Below are positions 5,068-6,266 of a stretch of 6,266 bases of DNA, piece after piece; the first letter of the stretch is position 1; the number at the start of each line of letters is the position of its first letter. The notes beneath the pieces were generated by a model. It ran no database searches. It worked only from the letters and a program-made list of their open reading frames with translations, and was not told the DNA's origin. Source of the DNA: Candidatus Kuenenia stuttgartensis (GTDB taxonomy: Bacteria; Planctomycetota; UBA1135; UBA2386). The stretch covers positions 1 through 6,266 of the forward strand of contig CAMAUH010000270.1 in assembly GCA_945861365.1 (NCBI GenBank), in the 5' to 3' direction. Position numbers and translations under genes: made by a program.

Positions 5068-5092
5068 TAAGCGCATACAATGAATGTGCTTA
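5068..5092. promoter_or_regulatory. Operator-like imperfect palindrome in the clpB upstream region
   Basis: TAAGCGCAT (5068-5076) and ATGTGCTTA (5084-5092) are inverted repeats matching at 8 of 9 positions around a 7-base spacer. The site lies in a locally AT-richer stretch, 69 bases before clpB, and covers the promoter-like TACAAT. The 9-7-9 layout resembles heat-shock repressor operators, but the arms match neither CIRCE (TTAGCACTC-N9-GAGTGCTAA) nor HAIR (CTTGAGT-N7-ACTCAAG). The regulator is unknown. Confidence 0.45.
5076..5081 (+). promoter_or_regulatory. Candidate -10 element for clpB
   Basis: TACAAT differs from TATAAT at one position and lies in the AT-richest part of the purB-clpB gap, 80 bases before the clpB ATG. 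No convincing TTGACA lies 16-18 bases upstream, and no E. coli-type heat-shock promoter (CTTGAA/CCCCAT) is seen. An activator-dependent or alternative-sigma promoter is possible. Confidence 0.3.
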
Positions 5093-5151
5093 TGGAATCG
5101 TTGGGGCCGGCACGCCGTCTGCCATGAGCGCTCCCGAAGACCGCAAACCCC

Positions 5152-5156
5152 AGGAG
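5152..5156 (+). promoter_or_regulatory. clpB ribosome binding site
   Basis: AGGAG, 5 bases before the ATG at 5162, is the clearest Shine-Dalgarno in the window. It fixes the clpB start and rules against the out-of-frame ATG at 5124. Confidence 0.7.
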
Positions 5157-5161
5157 CTCGA

Positions 5162-6266
5162 ATGGACATCCAGAAGTTCACCCAGAAGTCGCAAGAGGCC
5201 CTGCAGCTCGCCCAGACCAAGGCCGTTGCCTACGGGCATCAGCAGGTCGACGGGAAGCACCTGCTGCTGGCCTTGGTGGAGCCGAACGACAGTTTGGTGC
5301 GCCGGCTGCTGCAGCGCATGGAGGTCCTGCCCGAGGTGCTGACGGCGGCCGTCGAGCATGAGCTCCAGAAGGCGCCGAAGGTGACCGGTCCTGGTTACTC
5401 GGCCGAGAAGATCTTCCTGACCCAGGAACTTGCCCAGACGCTGACTGCAGCGGAAGCGCAGGCGCAGCAGATGCGCGACGAGTACGTCTCCGTCGAGCAC
5501 CTGTTCCTGGCCCTGCTGCAACACGCGAAGAACGGTCTTCGTGAGGTGTTCCGCAAGCTCGGCATCGACGAGGGGCGGTTCCTCAATGCGCTCAAGGAAG
5601 TGCGTGGCAACCAGCGGGTGCAGAGCGCGACCCCTGAAGCGACCTACGAGGCGCTCGAGCGCTATGGGCGCGACCTCGTGAAGATGGCGAAGGCGGGCAA
5701 GCTGGATCCCGTGATCGGCCGCGATGAGGAGATCCGGCGCGTGATCCGCATCCTGTCGCGCAAGACCAAGAACAACCCCGTGCTGATCGGTGAGCCGGGC
5801 GTCGGCAAGACCGCCATCGCCGAGGGGCTAGCACAGCGCATCGTGCGCGGGGACGTGCCGGAAGGCCTGCGCGACAAGACCGTGTTCGCGCTCGACATGG
5901 GCAGCCTCATCGCTGGTGCCAAGTACCGCGGCGAGTTCGAAGAGCGCCTCAAGGCGGTGCTCACCGAGGTCAAGAACAGCGATGGCCGCATCCTGCTCTT
6001 CATCGACGAATTGCACACGATCGTCGGCGCCGGCAAGGCCGAGGGCGCGATGGATGCTGGCAACATGCTGAAGCCGATGCTCGCGCGCGGCGAACTGCAC
6101 TGCATCGGTGCCACCACCCTGGACGAGTACCGCAAGTACATCGAGAAGGATGCGGCGCTCGAGCGGCGCTTCCAGCCGGTGTTGGTCGAACAGCCGAGCG
6201 TCGAGGACACGATCTCGATCCTGCGTGGCTTGCGTGAACGGTTCGAGGTTCACCACGGGGTGAAGA
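5162..6266 (+). CDS. clpB: ATP-dependent chaperone/disaggregase ClpB, 3' truncated
   Basis: The frame stays open to the window edge: 368 codons and one extra base, somewhat under half of the usual 850-870-residue protein. ClpB is a cytoplasmic hexameric AAA+ disaggregase that threads aggregated proteins through its pore with DnaK/DnaJ/GrpE. The N domain (about 1-145) begins MDIQKFTQKSQEAL and shows its two Clp repeats. AAA domain 1 has Walker A GEPGVGKT (210-217, Lys216), pore loop GAKYRGEFEERL (Tyr255), Walker B LLFIDE (Asp282/Glu283), sensor region GATTLDEYRKYIEKD (316-330), and the arginine fingers Arg335-Arg336. The coiled-coil M domain and AAA domain 2 lie beyond the edge, but the LKPMLARGELHCIGATT and ALERRFQPV wording favours ClpB over ClpA or ClpC. 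ATG 5162 has an AGGAG site. The upstream palindrome suggests its own, probably stress-linked, regulation. Confidence 0.97.
   Translation, partial: MDIQKFTQKSQEALQLAQTKAVAYGHQQVDGKHLLLALVEPNDSLVRRLLQRMEVLPEVLTAAVEHELQKAPKVTGPGYSAEKIFLTQELAQTLTAAEAQAQQMRDEYVSVEHLFLALLQHAKNGLREVFRKLGIDEGRFLNALKEVRGNQRVQSATPEATYEALERYGRDLVKMAKAGKLDPVIGRDEEIRRVIRILSRKTKNNPVLIGEPGVGKTAIAEGLAQRIVRGDVPEGLRDKTVFALDMGSLIAGAKYRGEFEERLKAVLTEVKNSDGRILLFIDELHTIVGAGKAEGAMDAGNMLKPMLARGELHCIGATTLDEYRKYIEKDAALERRFQPVLVEQPSVEDTISILRGLRERFEVHHGVK

Noticed and set aside
5092..5127. Possible 11-codon upstream ORF in the clpB leader, followed by an overlapping ATG at 5124
   Set aside because: Neither start has a Shine-Dalgarno, the peptide has no attenuator-like codon run, and the 5124 frame runs out of phase into clpB. 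The AGGAG site at 5152 marks the real start.

Overview
The window comes from a GC-rich bacterial chromosome, densely packed with genes that all read on the + strand. No rRNA, tRNA, mobile element, integrase, CRISPR array or defence cassette is visible. The host cannot be named from this sequence. Three things are compatible with Planctomycetota or a similar deep-branching GC-rich phylum: the eukaryote-like adenylosuccinate lyase, a secreted Trp/Cys/His-rich repeat protein, and the frequent lack of Shine-Dalgarno sequences. That placement is an inference.

Region 1 (1-2903) looks like one transcription unit of five genes. It starts inside an FlhG/MinD-type ATPase that is cut off at its 5' end. 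Next comes a small membrane-anchored ComEA-like helix-hairpin-helix protein that overlaps the ATPase stop codon. A 77-base gap leads to nadC (NAD biosynthesis). nadC is joined by a GTGA stop/start overlap to a small RsbW/SpoIIAB-like ATPase, and that gene is joined by a second GTGA overlap to a VanZ-family membrane protein. The five products have no obvious common pathway; the tight spacing implies co-expression.

Region 2 (2904-3506) holds a 127-base intergenic stretch with several inverted repeats, a gene for a small exported protein with an internal 39-bp-period duplication, and a short gap in which the purB ribosome binding site lies in the loop of a possible hairpin.

Region 3 (3507-4943) is purB, adenylosuccinate lyase, of the roughly 480-residue type that resembles the animal enzyme.

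Region 4 (4944-6266) is a 218-base intergenic region with GC-rich hairpins after purB and a locally AT-richer, promoter-like segment overlapped by a 9-7-9 imperfect palindrome. It is followed by clpB, the disaggregase gene, which runs off the right edge after 368 codons.

Most of the window is ordinary housekeeping content and no clearly new system is seen. The items most worth a second look are the operator-like palindrome before clpB, the duplicated Trp/Cys/His-rich secreted protein, the partnerless anti-sigma-type ATPase in the nadC operon, and the structured leader of purB.
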